Source: Ruegeria sp. EL01
Lineage (GTDB): Bacteria; Pseudomonadota; Alphaproteobacteria; Rhodobacterales; Rhodobacteraceae
NCBI RefSeq assembly: GCF_900313035.1
Contig: NZ_OMPS01000036.1
Span: forward strand, 1-64,000
Direction of reading: 5' to 3'
Length of the DNA: 64,000 bases
The translations under genes and the position numbers were made by a program. This document shows positions 50,246-59,394 of the stretch, in pieces; the stretch's first letter is position 1; each line of letters begins with the position of its first letter. A model generated the notes under the pieces. The model ran no database searches. It saw only the letters and a list, made by a program, of their open reading frames with translations, and was not told where the DNA came from.

Positions 50246-50532
50246 ATCGCAACCCGGTCGTAATATTGCACATCAGGTGGGCCGGCCATGAAGGATAAAA
50301 GCTGTTCCATGACACCATTCTCAGTGATGGACGCAATATAGGCCTGATGGTGCGCACGAGATTTCCATTCTTCAAGGATCAACAGCTTATTGGTCTCCTC
50401 ATCAAACAGGATCGACACAGACAATGCCCCCTCGAATCCCCGTACTGCGGGTAGCTTCTCCTCCAGAAACACCTGCAGATCGGCATAGGCGTTGTCCTGA
50501 ACGACCAGTTCCAATGTTACCCAAATACTCAC
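50242..50532 (-). CDS. antibiotic biosynthesis monooxygenase (ABM) domain protein
   Basis: A 96-residue protein from GTG 50532, after AAGGAG; the long upstream frame to 50697 is not coding-like. It reads VTLELVVQDNAYADLQVFLEEKLPAVRGFEGALSVSILFDEETNKLLILEEWKSRAHHQAYIASITENG, a typical ABM fold. These small enzymes oxidise phenolic or quinol substrates without cofactor. It is the first gene of an operon divergent from an AraC gene. Confidence 0.87.
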   Translation of the reverse strand: MSIWVTLELVVQDNAYADLQVFLEEKLPAVRGFEGALSVSILFDEETNKLLILEEWKSRAHHQAYIASITENGVMEQLLSFMAGPPDVQYYDRVAI

Positions 50533-50695
50533 GTTGATCTCCTTCGTTGTGTGCGTGTTTCTTACGGCGACACAAAATTCGGAAATACACCCCACACCAC
50601 AAAAATGCCGGAAATCGCGCGCAATATGGGGCAATCTGTCGTCTGGTGTGATAGACAAGAAATTGGCATGCAAGTAAAAAATAAGCGAGCTCTGC

Positions 50696-51613
50696 ATGGC
50701 ATCCAGAACACATCAAACATTGGCAAATCTTGGGCTGGATGGCACGCAAGCCCTTGTCATTCCACAAGGATTACATGATTTTGCAGATGCGCAAGTTGTC
50801 ATGGAACATGGGCAAAAGGCGATTTTTCACAAACGCATTCTGTCCAACGCCTTTGGTGTGGAGTTTTACAACAGCTGCCCATGCCTGGGGTATGTCATCA
50901 AAGGCAAAGAGGTGTTTTTCACCCCCGCAGGTGAAGAGATCACGGTTCATGCCGGTGAGATGGTTTTGCTGCCGAGGGACGTATTCATGGTGTCCAATTT
51001 TTCAAGCACGGATGGACCGTTGGAAGCGTTGTTGTTCTTCTTTGACGATGCCGTGATCCGCGAGTTTGAGCGGCAAAGCTCAGGTCGGGCCACTCATCCC
51101 ACGTCTCGTATTGGCGCTTACAAGATTGAACAACATGACAGTTTTCGCGGATTCATGCGCTCGATGATTGACATCTATAAATCCATCGATGGAACGCGGG
51201 AATTGCTGCATACCAAGCTGATGGAAGTGCTGTTCCTGATCGCAGCAGAAGATGACCCCAAACGCCTTAGATCATTTCTACATGAAAATTGTTCTGACAG
51301 TGGAAAACGCAATATTCGCCACCTGATGCGAGAACACTGCGCCTATAACCTTAGCGTATATGACTATGCGCATTTGTCAGGGCGGTCCGTGTCGGCATTC
51401 AACCGGGAATTCAAACGACAATATGGCGTTGCCCCGAGCAAATGGTTGATCGAACAACGCCTGACGCGCGCCCACGATGCCGTGTTATCAACCGATACAT
51501 CGATCACGGAAATAGGCTTTGAGATCGGATATGAAAGCACGTCCCACTTCATAGCCCAATTCAAATCACTGTTTGGAATAACCCCCAAACAACTGCGTTT
51601 GGAGCAGCTATAG
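50696..51613 (+). CDS. AraC family transcriptional regulator
   Basis: A 305-residue protein. The N-terminal cupin-like sensor includes CLGYVIKGKEVFFTPAGEEITVHAGEMVLLPRDVFMV, and the C-terminal pair of helix-turn-helices has NLSVYDYAHLSGRSVSAFNREFKRQYGVAPSKWLIEQRL and EIGFEIGYESTSHFIAQFKSLFGITPKQLR. It is divergent from the ABM operon (164 bp between starts), its likely target. Confidence 0.93.
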   Translation: MASRTHQTLANLGLDGTQALVIPQGLHDFADAQVVMEHGQKAIFHKRILSNAFGVEFYNSCPCLGYVIKGKEVFFTPAGEEITVHAGEMVLLPRDVFMVSNFSSTDGPLEALLFFFDDAVIREFERQSSGRATHPTSRIGAYKIEQHDSFRGFMRSMIDIYKSIDGTRELLHTKLMEVLFLIAAEDDPKRLRSFLHENCSDSGKRNIRHLMREHCAYNLSVYDYAHLSGRSVSAFNREFKRQYGVAPSKWLIEQRLTRAHDAVLSTDTSITEIGFEIGYESTSHFIAQFKSLFGITPKQLRLEQL

Positions 51614-51858
51614 CGAACATTCTTGAGTCACTGAGAGCTTGGCTAGATCCAACCATCCGAGTCCAATTGGGGTTATCAAAGGAACGTAGCCTTTCCAGTT
51701 AAATCTGTTCGGGCTAGCTTTTTTGCTAGAGATCCCGATATCTCCATCGACTCGCCTTTTCGTTTTTATGGGCTCAATCAGAACTCCCCGTTGAAACCGG
51801 TCATTGGCGAAATTGCAGCGAAGGGTAATATTGCCCGCACTTGGCTGGTTCACGCTTG

Positions 51859-52685
51859 GGATGTGTCGCAAACTATGGGGTCTAGTTGACGAGCCTGCGT
51901 GATCTGAGGTTTGTACTGGTCGAAAAATTTCGAACAGGTTATTTGAGCATGATCTCGTTAAAGGGCTGCCATTTCCCCAAGGATGCAGTTTTGTACGCTG
52001 TGTACTTCTATTTGCGGTACACAGTGTCGTATCGGGACTTGGAAGAGATCATGGCCGAACGAGGCGTGCAGGTGGATCACGCTACTCTCAACAGGTGGGT
52101 CGTGAAGTATTCGCCAATAATTGCTGCGACAGCGCAATCGAAGAAGCGCTCAACACTGAGTTCCTGGCGCATGGACGAGACATATGTTCGTGTTCGCGGC
52201 AAGTGGATGTACCTCTATCGGGCTGTCGACAAAGTTGGGAACACCCTTGATTTCATGCTGTCTGAGCGGAGAAATCGACCAGCAGCATCCAGGTTCTTCG
52301 CCAAAGCACTGTCTTCCAATGGAATTCCAAACAAGATCGTCATTGACAAAAGTGGAGCCAACGCGGCGGGCATTCGAGAAGTGAACAAAATCCTCAATCG
52401 ATTTGGCTGCCCAGCCAAAATCCAAACGGTCAGGTCAAAGTATTTGAATAACATGATTGAGCAGGACCATCGGTTCATAAAGCGTCGCGTCCGGCACATG
52501 TGCGGGTTCAAATCGTTCAGATCCGCCTCGGCCACTCTGGATGGCATCGAGGTCGCTAACATGATCCGAAAGCGCCAATTCCCCGGCCCTACGACCTCAG
52601 GCTTTCAACTATTTGCTCAGATCGCAGGATAAGTGTGTCCGGTGTATTGCAGCCTCTGGACTGCCGAAAAGTTTGCGACACAACC
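51859..52685 (+). mobile_element. IS6 family element
   Basis: The ends GGATGTGTCGCAAACT (51859-51874) and AGTTTGCGACACAACC (52670-52685) are inverted repeats differing at one base. The interior carries one transposase gene. No direct 8-bp duplication is seen (flanks CACGCTTG and AAGAGCTT), which is common when IS6 elements resolve or have recombined. The right end falls directly into a truncated IS110 gene. Confidence 0.82.
51949..52632 (+). CDS. IS6 family transposase
   Basis: A 227-residue DDE transposase from ATG 51949 (alternative TTG 51886). It shows FPKDAVLYAVYFYLRYTVSYRDLEEIMAERGVQVDHATLNRWV, WRMDETYVRVRGKWMYLYRAVDK with the first Asp, VIDKSGANAAGIREVNK with the second, and YLNNMIEQDHRFIKRRV with the Glu. 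The frame is intact, so the element may be active. Confidence 0.93.
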   Translation: MISLKGCHFPKDAVLYAVYFYLRYTVSYRDLEEIMAERGVQVDHATLNRWVVKYSPIIAATAQSKKRSTLSSWRMDETYVRVRGKWMYLYRAVDKVGNTLDFMLSERRNRPAASRFFAKALSSNGIPNKIVIDKSGANAAGIREVNKILNRFGCPAKIQTVRSKYLNNMIEQDHRFIKRRVRHMCGFKSFRSASATLDGIEVANMIRKRQFPGPTTSGFQLFAQIAG

Positions 52686-53807
52686 AAGAGCTTTACGTGG
52701 GTCTGGACGTGCATAAGGACACGATTGAGGTGGCGGTTGACCAATACCCTGACTGAGACCGGGAAGACACCCAGTTTCTGCTATGAAGCCGGTCCCTGCG
52801 GATATGGGTTGCATCGGTTGCTGACAAAGCTCGGGTTTGAATGCGCTGTTGTCGCGCCATCGATGATCCCACGCAAGACCGGAGATCGGATCAAGACCGA
52901 CCGACGCGATGCCATCATGCTGGCTCGGCTCTGGCGGGCGGGGGAATTGACCACAATCTGGACGCCGGATGAGGAACAGGAGGCGATGCGAGATCTGATC
53001 CGCACACGCAAACAAGCCAAGGATGCAGTGAAGGTGGCCAAGCAACAATTGCTCAGTTTTTTGTTACGTCACGGGCTTCGCTATCAGAACGGTAAATACT
53101 GGACCATGCGTCACCGCCGCTGGCTGGCCGAGTTGCGCCGATTTCCCTATCCGCATCAACAACTGGCTTTCGAAGAGCTGAAGCGCACAATCGATCAATG
53201 TGAAATCCGGGTTGCGACGCTGGACAAGGCCATAGAAGACGCAATCTCCGGGTGGTATTTCGCACCTGTTGTTGATGCCTTGCGCGGCCTGCGCGGCGTT
53301 AACACCACGATCTCCGCAACCGTCGTGGCCGAGATCGGCGATATCACCCGCTTTGACAACCCGCGTCAACTGATGGCCTGGCTGGGTTTGGTTCCAAGTG
53401 AACATTCCAGTGGCTCGACCACAAGGCGCGGCCGGTTGACGAAAACCGGCAACGCCCTGGCGCGCACGATGCTGGTCGAAGCAGGATGGTCCTACCGGCA
53501 CCCACCGAATGAGGGGCATCCTTATCTGAAACGCTCGGCCCATCTGCCACAAGAGATCAGGGACATCGGCTGGAAAGCTCAGACCCGCCTATGCAAACGG
53601 TTCCGCCATCTCAGTCGAGCAGGCAAACCACAACCACGGGTGTTGTCGGCCATCGCTCGCGAACTGGCCGGGTTCATCTGGGATATTGCGCGGAGAACAC
53701 CGTTACCCGCCTGGGCTGACTCATCATCTGCCTGTGCAGAACGCTGGAGACGGCGGCCACTGATAGGGGAACCCTCGGCGTACTATCGGATGAATCTCCG
53801 GCCTTAG
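52680..53807 (+). pseudogene. IS110 family transposase, damaged 5' end
   Basis: The N-terminus LYVGLDVHKDTIEVAVDQYPD is in one frame and stops. The main frame (from about 52750) picks up at SFCYEAGPCGYGLHRLLTKLG and runs to the end with CAVVAPSMIPRKTGDRIKTDRRDAIMLARL, LRGLRGVNTTISATVVAEIGDITRF and the C-terminal RLTKTGNALARTMLVEAGWSYRHP. About 30 residues between the first acidic residue (GLDVHK) and FCYEAG are missing and there is a frameshift, so it is dead. The IS6 right end lies right at its 5' edge. Confidence 0.88.
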
Positions 53808-54050
53808 ACAGAGGTAAGCCCGCATCGTATTAGGTAAGGCGGTAACCAACCCGCGGATGAGAGCATGATAACCATCGGTTCGACACGCACGTCTTCAGCG
53901 CCATGCACAGGCTACAAATTTTGACCATCCCACACCAGCGGGGTAGTCTCATCGTGTCGGGAATACCAAAAAACGCTCATGAGATGATACGATTTCGCCC
54001 CGAGCCGGACTCGACCCCAACCACTGCAGAGAAACTCACGCGATTGGGTG
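53808..54050. other. IS110 downstream end region
   Basis: No gene is seen in these 243 bases. They follow the IS110 stop and probably contain its right end. No dyad is clear. Confidence 0.35.
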
Positions 54051-55202
54051 CTACACGGACTTTTTTGCGAGCTGTTTAAGCGTGTATCCGGTGTTTTTGC
54101 GACAAAATTCGCTTAGCGCGCGCATTGACGTAAAGCCCAGCTCTGCGGCCAAATGTTCCCCGTAGTCCATGTTAGATAGCCGGATCAGAACATATTCCTT
54201 ACGCGCATTGAGCACGACCTTTCTGAAGCTCATTTTTTGTTGCTTTAGGCGTCGCAGCAAGGTGCTTCGTGAGATGCCCAGTTTCGATGCCGCTTGATGA
54301 ATTGACAGAACCGCCGGCAGGCATTCGGAAGCCAATTTTCTTAGGTTGAGCAGAGCTTGATCAGTAGCCGCGGGTAGTTGCGATGTCCGATGAACTTCTT
54401 CTAGCAGCACTTTGTTCAAGCGATCATTCCGAACGCCAACACCTTGCCCAATGAGTGAGTATGGATACAGGGCATACCCTTCATCTGGTGGGCAATCAAA
54501 TTCGATGTTAGCAGTTGTTAGTTTTTGAAATGTTTCAGAGAAACTTTGTTTGGGTAGGCTTGTTTTATATGTGATTAGCTTGGCCTCTTCTGGAAGATGC
54601 CATTTGTAGAATGCTGTCTCCCCCAGTATTAGCAGTGTCATTAGGATGTGCCAGTGCCGGTCCTTAAATTCGATTGTTGGTCGAACTCTCACAATCAAGC
54701 CTTCCGCTAGCGGCTCGTAGGTGGCAGAGAAAACTGGAAGGTAGGCGGTCTCTTTTGAGAAGAGGTCTCGAAGCGCTGTCACGATGTTTACACTGGTTTC
54801 AGTATAGGTTGTCCACAGCTGGTGCGCGCCGTATCGCCACAAGTTGGTCGCAAGCAATGGCCAATGTTCTCCAATCTTTCGGTCTGCTACATCAAAATAA
54901 TGGAATACCTCATCTAAAGTGAAATCGCTTTGAAGATCAGAGAGCTTTGGCAAGTCGTCTTTCAATCGGTCGCCAAACTGGTTTCTAAACTGCTCGCGCA
55001 AGAAGCCAGGAAAAACTATCGGGCGTTGAGTTACGTTTTGCATTTCTAGTTCCAGTAACGCACAAACATCTTGAAACTTCAGTTCAGAACCGAACGAGTG
55101 CGCCCTTATTTGATACTGTTCGCATCTCAAGGGTACACTGGAAAATCTCTGTGATAAGCGGAAACTGCAAAAAGCACGCATAGGTATAACAAAGGCTTCC
55201 AC
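54051..55202 (-). CDS. AraC family transcriptional regulator with N-terminal arabinose-binding-like domain
   Basis: A 383-residue protein. The C-terminal 100 residues have two helix-turn-helices: SIHQAASKLGISRSTLLRRLKQQKMSFRKVVLNARKEYVLIRLSNMD and HLAAELGFTSMRALSEFCRKNTGYTLKQL. The N-terminal ~250 residues are of the long AraC-family sensor type (FRNQFGDRLKDDLPKLSDLQSDFTLDEVFHYFDVADRKIGEHWPLLA). It is isolated, so its target is unknown; the RTX gene operon downstream is transcribed away from it. Confidence 0.85.
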   Translation of the reverse strand: MEAFVIPMRAFCSFRLSQRFSSVPLRCEQYQIRAHSFGSELKFQDVCALLELEMQNVTQRPIVFPGFLREQFRNQFGDRLKDDLPKLSDLQSDFTLDEVFHYFDVADRKIGEHWPLLATNLWRYGAHQLWTTYTETSVNIVTALRDLFSKETAYLPVFSATYEPLAEGLIVRVRPTIEFKDRHWHILMTLLILGETAFYKWHLPEEAKLITYKTSLPKQSFSETFQKLTTANIEFDCPPDEGYALYPYSLIGQGVGVRNDRLNKVLLEEVHRTSQLPAATDQALLNLRKLASECLPAVLSIHQAASKLGISRSTLLRRLKQQKMSFRKVVLNARKEYVLIRLSNMDYGEHLAAELGFTSMRALSEFCRKNTGYTLKQLAKKSV

Positions 55203-55646
55203 TTCATGTCAAAAACTTGTCAATTACTAACTAATTAGTGTACTCTCGCCACAATTCAGATTGGGCAAAAACTGAGCTACTCAAAATGTACTCAATATCC
55301 GAATCAGAAGGATTCGGGTGAATCGTAATCAAAGGCTTAATCTAGTCGGTTTTGGTTCTTCATCGTCACAATTTTTTTGGGACTTGTGACGTGTTTTGAA
55401 GCTATGGGCGTTGATTTGCTCTGTGTCGCCGAATTGTTCATGCATCCCTCTTCTAACGCACTAGTCTTCCACCATCTCAGTTCTTCATCGTTTCGGGGAA
55501 CTAGTTTGTAGTTTTGACGGCCCGGGATTGTGCCATTCAATCCTCGATCTGATCTGAGTGAACGTGGATTGCCCATCAAGCGCACGGATGCGCCACGCTC
55601 GATTGGGTCAGAGTAAATTAACAAGTGTGCCTGAGGTGTATGTGTA
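55203..55646. other. intergenic region with a small hairpin
   Basis: CCGAATC and GATTCGG (55299-55317) form a perfect 7-bp stem with a 5-base loop, 97 bp upstream of the AraC start. Otherwise the 444 bases hold no recognisable gene; the minus frame 55337-55624 has no family features. Confidence 0.4.
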
Positions 55647-56051
55647 ATGAATGACGATCAATATTTGGAAACTGCAACCGCAGGTTTTTCAACGCGACGC
55701 TCTTCCCGTGATCCGGACACAACTGACGATCTAGTAGACTCAACGATCCGGAAATACAGCGATCTGTACGAAGAAAGCAGTAAATCAAAATACATATCGA
55801 TAGAAGCTGCCATGATCCTTTTTGAAGAAGAGCGCCATCGCGTTTCGCTTTATGCAATCCCTGTCAAGGATTCCCGTTTGGAGCGCCCGCGATGGACACT
55901 GAAGGTCATCTACGACACTGGTCCGCAGTACACTCTTCATAGCCGCAGTCGGCATAGCAGCCCGATATATGCCAACGCACCCAATGGTGTGTACGGCATC
56001 GCGGCCGAGGTTGGGGCCGAACTGGTGGTTCTGTGTATGCCCACTGAGTGA
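55647..56051 (+). CDS. hypothetical protein upstream of the RTX-Hint gene
   Basis: A 134-residue soluble protein, unrecognised. It is polar in the first 60 residues (STRRSSRDPDTTDDLVDSTIRKYSDLYEE), then has a hydrophobic beta-like C-terminal half (WTLKVIYDTGPQYTLHS and GVYGIAAEVGAELVVLCMPTE). No signal peptide. Located 360 bp before the RTX-Hint gene on the same strand. Possibly an accessory protein, but nothing fixes its function. Confidence 0.55.
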   Translation: MNDDQYLETATAGFSTRRSSRDPDTTDDLVDSTIRKYSDLYEESSKSKYISIEAAMILFEEERHRVSLYAIPVKDSRLERPRWTLKVIYDTGPQYTLHSRSRHSSPIYANAPNGVYGIAAEVGAELVVLCMPTE

Positions 56052-56125
56052 ACAAGCAATCAGCGGCTGTGCAGGGGTGCGCATCGCTGACTAAGCAATA
56101 CGAAAACGGGGTGGACAACCACAGA

Positions 56126-56278
56126 GATGGAAATCGATGGCCAAGCCTATGTGGTGGCCACACAGTATAGCGTCAACGGTGAGGTTAGAGTCTATCGGGT
56201 CGATGACGATGGAACGGCAACTCTTTTCCAGACTTCGCAGAACTCAGAGGTATTTCAGCCTGGTCGACCGACACCATG
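56126..56278 (+). pseudogene. fragment of a secreted repeat protein
   Basis: An open frame from ATG 56126 encodes MEIDGQAYVVATQYSVNGEVRVYRVDDDGTATLFQTSQNS and stops after 50 residues. The DGxxYVVAxQY...VRVYRVDDDGT pattern is of beta-propeller or VCBS-like repeats frequent in large RTX proteins. It seems to be the relic of a longer gene next to the RTX-Hint gene. Confidence 0.4.
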
Positions 56279-56411
56279 ACGAATTCACATACCAAGATGG
56301 GATTACGTTTGGGGGGCCGACGGCACGGTTCACACCGATGTGCCGCAGTCGCAACTAAGACAAACACATTTCCCCAGGAATAGGGTGCAGAAGAAAAATA
56401 TGAGGTAAACC

Positions 56412-58505
56412 ATGGCTGAGTATAATATTACACTGTTTTCACTTGGTATTATTCCTGGGGTTTCAGCAGGATCGACAAATGCTGGTCTTGCTTATAACAA
56501 GGGGGGGACAACCACGTTCTCGGCGTCCGGGACGCAGATCGTCATCGAAGATGACGACGCGATTGTAGAGGACTATTCAGACCTCTTTGTTCAGAACATT
56601 GAAACGGGCGCCGATGCGACACTTGTCAATGCGGTGACGATTGGGGGCACTACCTATCCTGCTGGTACTGTCGTCAACGCGATGGCGCAAGTTGAAGTGA
56701 CCAATACCACGACGGGCGAAACCGGATTTGCGCAGATAATCGCTTTTGATCAGGACAGTAACGAGGCTTATCTGACTTTCCCCTTTCCTGTCACTGATGG
56801 CGATAGCCTCAGTTTCATCGCAACGGACAACTCCCCGCTTGATGGAAACGCTTTCTTGGCGACGCAGGATTATACCTATGATGTGTTGAACAACCCAACG
56901 CCTGATGGCCAAGTCGACGGTGAAGACACCGGCGAGGTGATGGGGCCGGACTATGACGATTCCGGTCAGGCCACGGATGGCGGAGGTGACATCATTGATG
57001 GGGCCGATGGTGACGATGATGTTATCTACGGCAATGGCGGTGATGATACCATTGATGCCGGTTTGGGCAATGACACCGTTTACGGGGGGACCGGCAACGA
57101 CGACCTTAGCGGAGGTGAAGGCAACGATACTCTGAGCGGCGGCGATGGCCAAGATTTCCTCTTTGGTGGTATAGGCGCAGACAGTCTGCACGGTGGCGCA
57201 GACAACGATGAACTTCAAGGCGGCGATGGCAATGATACACTTTATGGAGACGCCGGAAACGATCTTCTTTTCGGTGAAGCTGGTGACGATCAGATAAGCG
57301 GGGGTGAAGGGGACGACGACCTTAGCGGAGGTGATGGTAACGATACTCTGAGCGGCGGCGATGGCCAAGATTTACTCTTTGGTGGTATAGGCGCAGACAG
57401 TCTGCACGGTGGCGCAGACAACGATGAACTTCAAGGCGGCGATGGCAATGATACACTTTATGGAGACGCCGGAAACGATCTTCTTTTCGGCGAAGCTGGT
57501 GACGATCAGATAAGCGGGGGTGAAGGGGACGATGCACTTTTAGGAGAAGATGGCGATGACACCCTTTTGGGTGGAAACGGCGACGACAGTTTGTGGGGCG
57601 ATGGTGGCACAAATATAGTAACCGGTGGTGGAGGCGACGATACGTTTTTCTACACTGCTGGTGAGACACTTGATATCACCGATTTTGGCACAGGGTCGAC
57701 TGATGCTGATGATGGCGATAACACCAATAACGACCGTATCTATCTTGCCGATTATTATACCAATCAATCGGAATTTGAGCAGGATCTGTCAGACGACGGA
57801 ATTCTAAATCAATCCTCGGGTGACTTTACTGACAACACGTCAATGCTGGGGGGGCAGATCACCGGTCTCAACGGTCTGTCGGGCATTAGCGCTTCTTCGC
57901 TGCTTGAACAAACCGGTGTGCCCTGTTTTGTGCGCGGGACCCGCATTGCGACGGTTAAAGGCCTGATCGCGATTGAAGACCTGAATGTGGGCGACAAAGT
58001 CATAACTCGCGACGACGGTGTGCAGGAAATCCGTTGGATCGGGTCAAAGACTGTACCCGCAAAGAGACGGCTTGCGCCCATCAAGATCTCGGCAGGTGTG
58101 CTTGGCCCGAACGATCGAGATCTGTGGCTGTCGCCCAATCACCGAGTGCTTCGGGTGGGAGGCGAAAACAATCTTTTGTTTGGCACGGATGAAGTGTTTG
58201 TTGCCGCCAAGCATCTAGTTGGCCAGCATGGTATCACCCGAGAAGAGGGTGTTAACGTTCAGTATTTCCACATGATGTTCGACACCCACCAGGTCGTGCT
58301 GTCCAACGATATCTGGACGGAAAGCTACCATCCCGGGCACGAAACCTTGGGAAAAAATGCTGAAGTTCGCGCTGAGATACTTGAACTGTTTCCCGAGCTC
58401 GCTGGTTCGGGTGGTTTGTCCAACTACGGTGATACGGCCCGCATTGTTCTGAAGGCCTTTGAAAGCAGTCTTGTCGACTTGAATCCGGCGCTCCAGATGG
58501 GCTGA
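56412..58505 (+). CDS. RTX calcium-binding protein with C-terminal Hint domain
   Basis: A 697-residue acidic protein. Residues about 195-410 are glycine-rich RTX nonapeptides (GGxGNDxLx, for example GGDGNDTLYGDAGNDLLFGEAGDDQISG), which bind calcium after type I secretion. From Cys505 a Hint domain follows: CFVRGTRIATVKGLIAIEDLNVGDKVITRDDGVQEIRWIG, the Hedgehog/intein-like fold found in roseobacter secreted proteins. The N-terminal 190 residues are unknown, with no signal peptide, consistent with C-terminal type I export. No ABC exporter is nearby. The DNA has a 216-bp tandem duplication. Confidence 0.92.
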   Translation: MAEYNITLFSLGIIPGVSAGSTNAGLAYNKGGTTTFSASGTQIVIEDDDAIVEDYSDLFVQNIETGADATLVNAVTIGGTTYPAGTVVNAMAQVEVTNTTTGETGFAQIIAFDQDSNEAYLTFPFPVTDGDSLSFIATDNSPLDGNAFLATQDYTYDVLNNPTPDGQVDGEDTGEVMGPDYDDSGQATDGGGDIIDGADGDDDVIYGNGGDDTIDAGLGNDTVYGGTGNDDLSGGEGNDTLSGGDGQDFLFGGIGADSLHGGADNDELQGGDGNDTLYGDAGNDLLFGEAGDDQISGGEGDDDLSGGDGNDTLSGGDGQDLLFGGIGADSLHGGADNDELQGGDGNDTLYGDAGNDLLFGEAGDDQISGGEGDDALLGEDGDDTLLGGNGDDSLWGDGGTNIVTGGGGDDTFFYTAGETLDITDFGTGSTDADDGDNTNNDRIYLADYYTNQSEFEQDLSDDGILNQSSGDFTDNTSMLGGQITGLNGLSGISASSLLEQTGVPCFVRGTRIATVKGLIAIEDLNVGDKVITRDDGVQEIRWIGSKTVPAKRRLAPIKISAGVLGPNDRDLWLSPNHRVLRVGGENNLLFGTDEVFVAAKHLVGQHGITREEGVNVQYFHMMFDTHQVVLSNDIWTESYHPGHETLGKNAEVRAEILELFPELAGSGGLSNYGDTARIVLKAFESSLVDLNPALQMG
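57101..57532 (+). repeat. 216-bp tandem duplication within the RTX region
   Basis: The bases from 57101 recur from 57317 with an offset of 216 bp (72 residues, eight nonapeptide turns). Copies share long identical runs such as CGACCTTAGCGGAGGTGA and the block ending GATGACGATCAG-type AGATAAGCGGGGG. Only a few differ. The duplication is recent and keeps the frame. Confidence 0.9.
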
Positions 58506-58613
58506 TGGACCTCAGTAGACAGTGCTGAATTCTCACGAAAGATTGCTGTAAAATCAATCAGTAACAAGCCCTTACTGGGCCTTAGAAATGGTGAAGTAAA
58601 AGTGGCGAATTGT

Positions 58614-58919
58614 ATGAAAAGAACTTTGGTTTTGGCGGGGCTTTGCATCTTGCCGCTAGAAACGGCAATCGCTCAGGAAACTCACGTTTTCAGGAATCCC
58701 TGCGAACGCGGGCCACTTCCAAAGGTTAGAACGATAAATGAGGTAAACCAGCAGTTCGTAAACTACCTGATGAGAATCCGCCCCAACTTGCCCCGCGCGA
58801 CGGCCGAGTTGATAGGGTATCAGCTCTGTGAAGACCTGGCGTTGGTCAACGATTCCGCAGGATTAACGAGACGCCTAAATAGTTTGTTGGCCACGTATGG
58901 GGAACTTCATTCAAAGTAA
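58614..58919 (+). CDS. small exported protein, hypothetical
   Basis: From ATG 58614 the protein has 101 residues and a signal peptide (MKRTLVLAGLCILPLETAIAQE, cleavage after AIA). The mature part has two Cys (PCERG, QLCEDLA) and no recognised domain. It follows the RTX-Hint gene by about 108 bp and may be secreted to the periplasm. Unrecognised. Confidence 0.6.
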   Translation: MKRTLVLAGLCILPLETAIAQETHVFRNPCERGPLPKVRTINEVNQQFVNYLMRIRPNLPRATAELIGYQLCEDLALVNDSAGLTRRLNSLLATYGELHSK

Positions 58920-59394
58920 ACCAACCCGGCATGGTTCCATTTTCTATCTCTGCGGCCACCACTCGCAACCAACTACGCAGAGACTGCCTAGTTTCCCGCA
59001 TTAGAGCACAGGCCGAAATGGAACCAGCTTCATCCGCACCTCGCGTTAAACGCTTAATGTGAGGTGTGGATGAAGCATCTATGGTGCCTGATGATGTCGT
59101 GTGTTGAGGCGCAGCCACATTTATCATTGATGCGCCTCTGTTTTCAGCGTGGCTGCAGTGAATGACGGTAATGACGGGCCGCACCTTATTAATTCATTCG
59201 TCGATATCTCTTATGGGCCGCTCCACAAAGGTGGCCGCATCCCTAGATTTCAACGGCTTCTGGGATCGTCAGCGCATTTTCAATGCTTGACACCAATGTA
59301 TCGAACGGTGCCTTCCCTCTTTGAATGGCCGAATAATAGTTGAACCGAACGCAGGTTGCCAGCTTTACGTTTGATATGCACCACCTTTGTCCGC
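58920..59394. other. 475-bp stretch with a strong hairpin and no gene
   Basis: GCTTCATCCGCACCTC (59027-59042) and GAGGTGTGGATGAAGC (59061-59076) match at 15 of 16 positions around an 18-base loop that contains GCGTTAAACGC, itself a small dyad. No gene frame is present. It may be a transcription terminator or an end structure of a transposable element. Confidence 0.55.

Noticed and set aside
55337-55624. 95-residue minus-strand frame
   Set aside because: No family pattern, lies in an AT-rich intergenic region; insufficient support.
56577-57368. 263-residue minus-strand frame with repeats
   Set aside because: Antisense of the RTX nonapeptide repeats, which create long false frames.
57101-57532. 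Tandem repeats resembling a CRISPR array
   Set aside because: The repeats are coding RTX nonapeptides in one frame, with no spacer-repeat structure and no cas genes.
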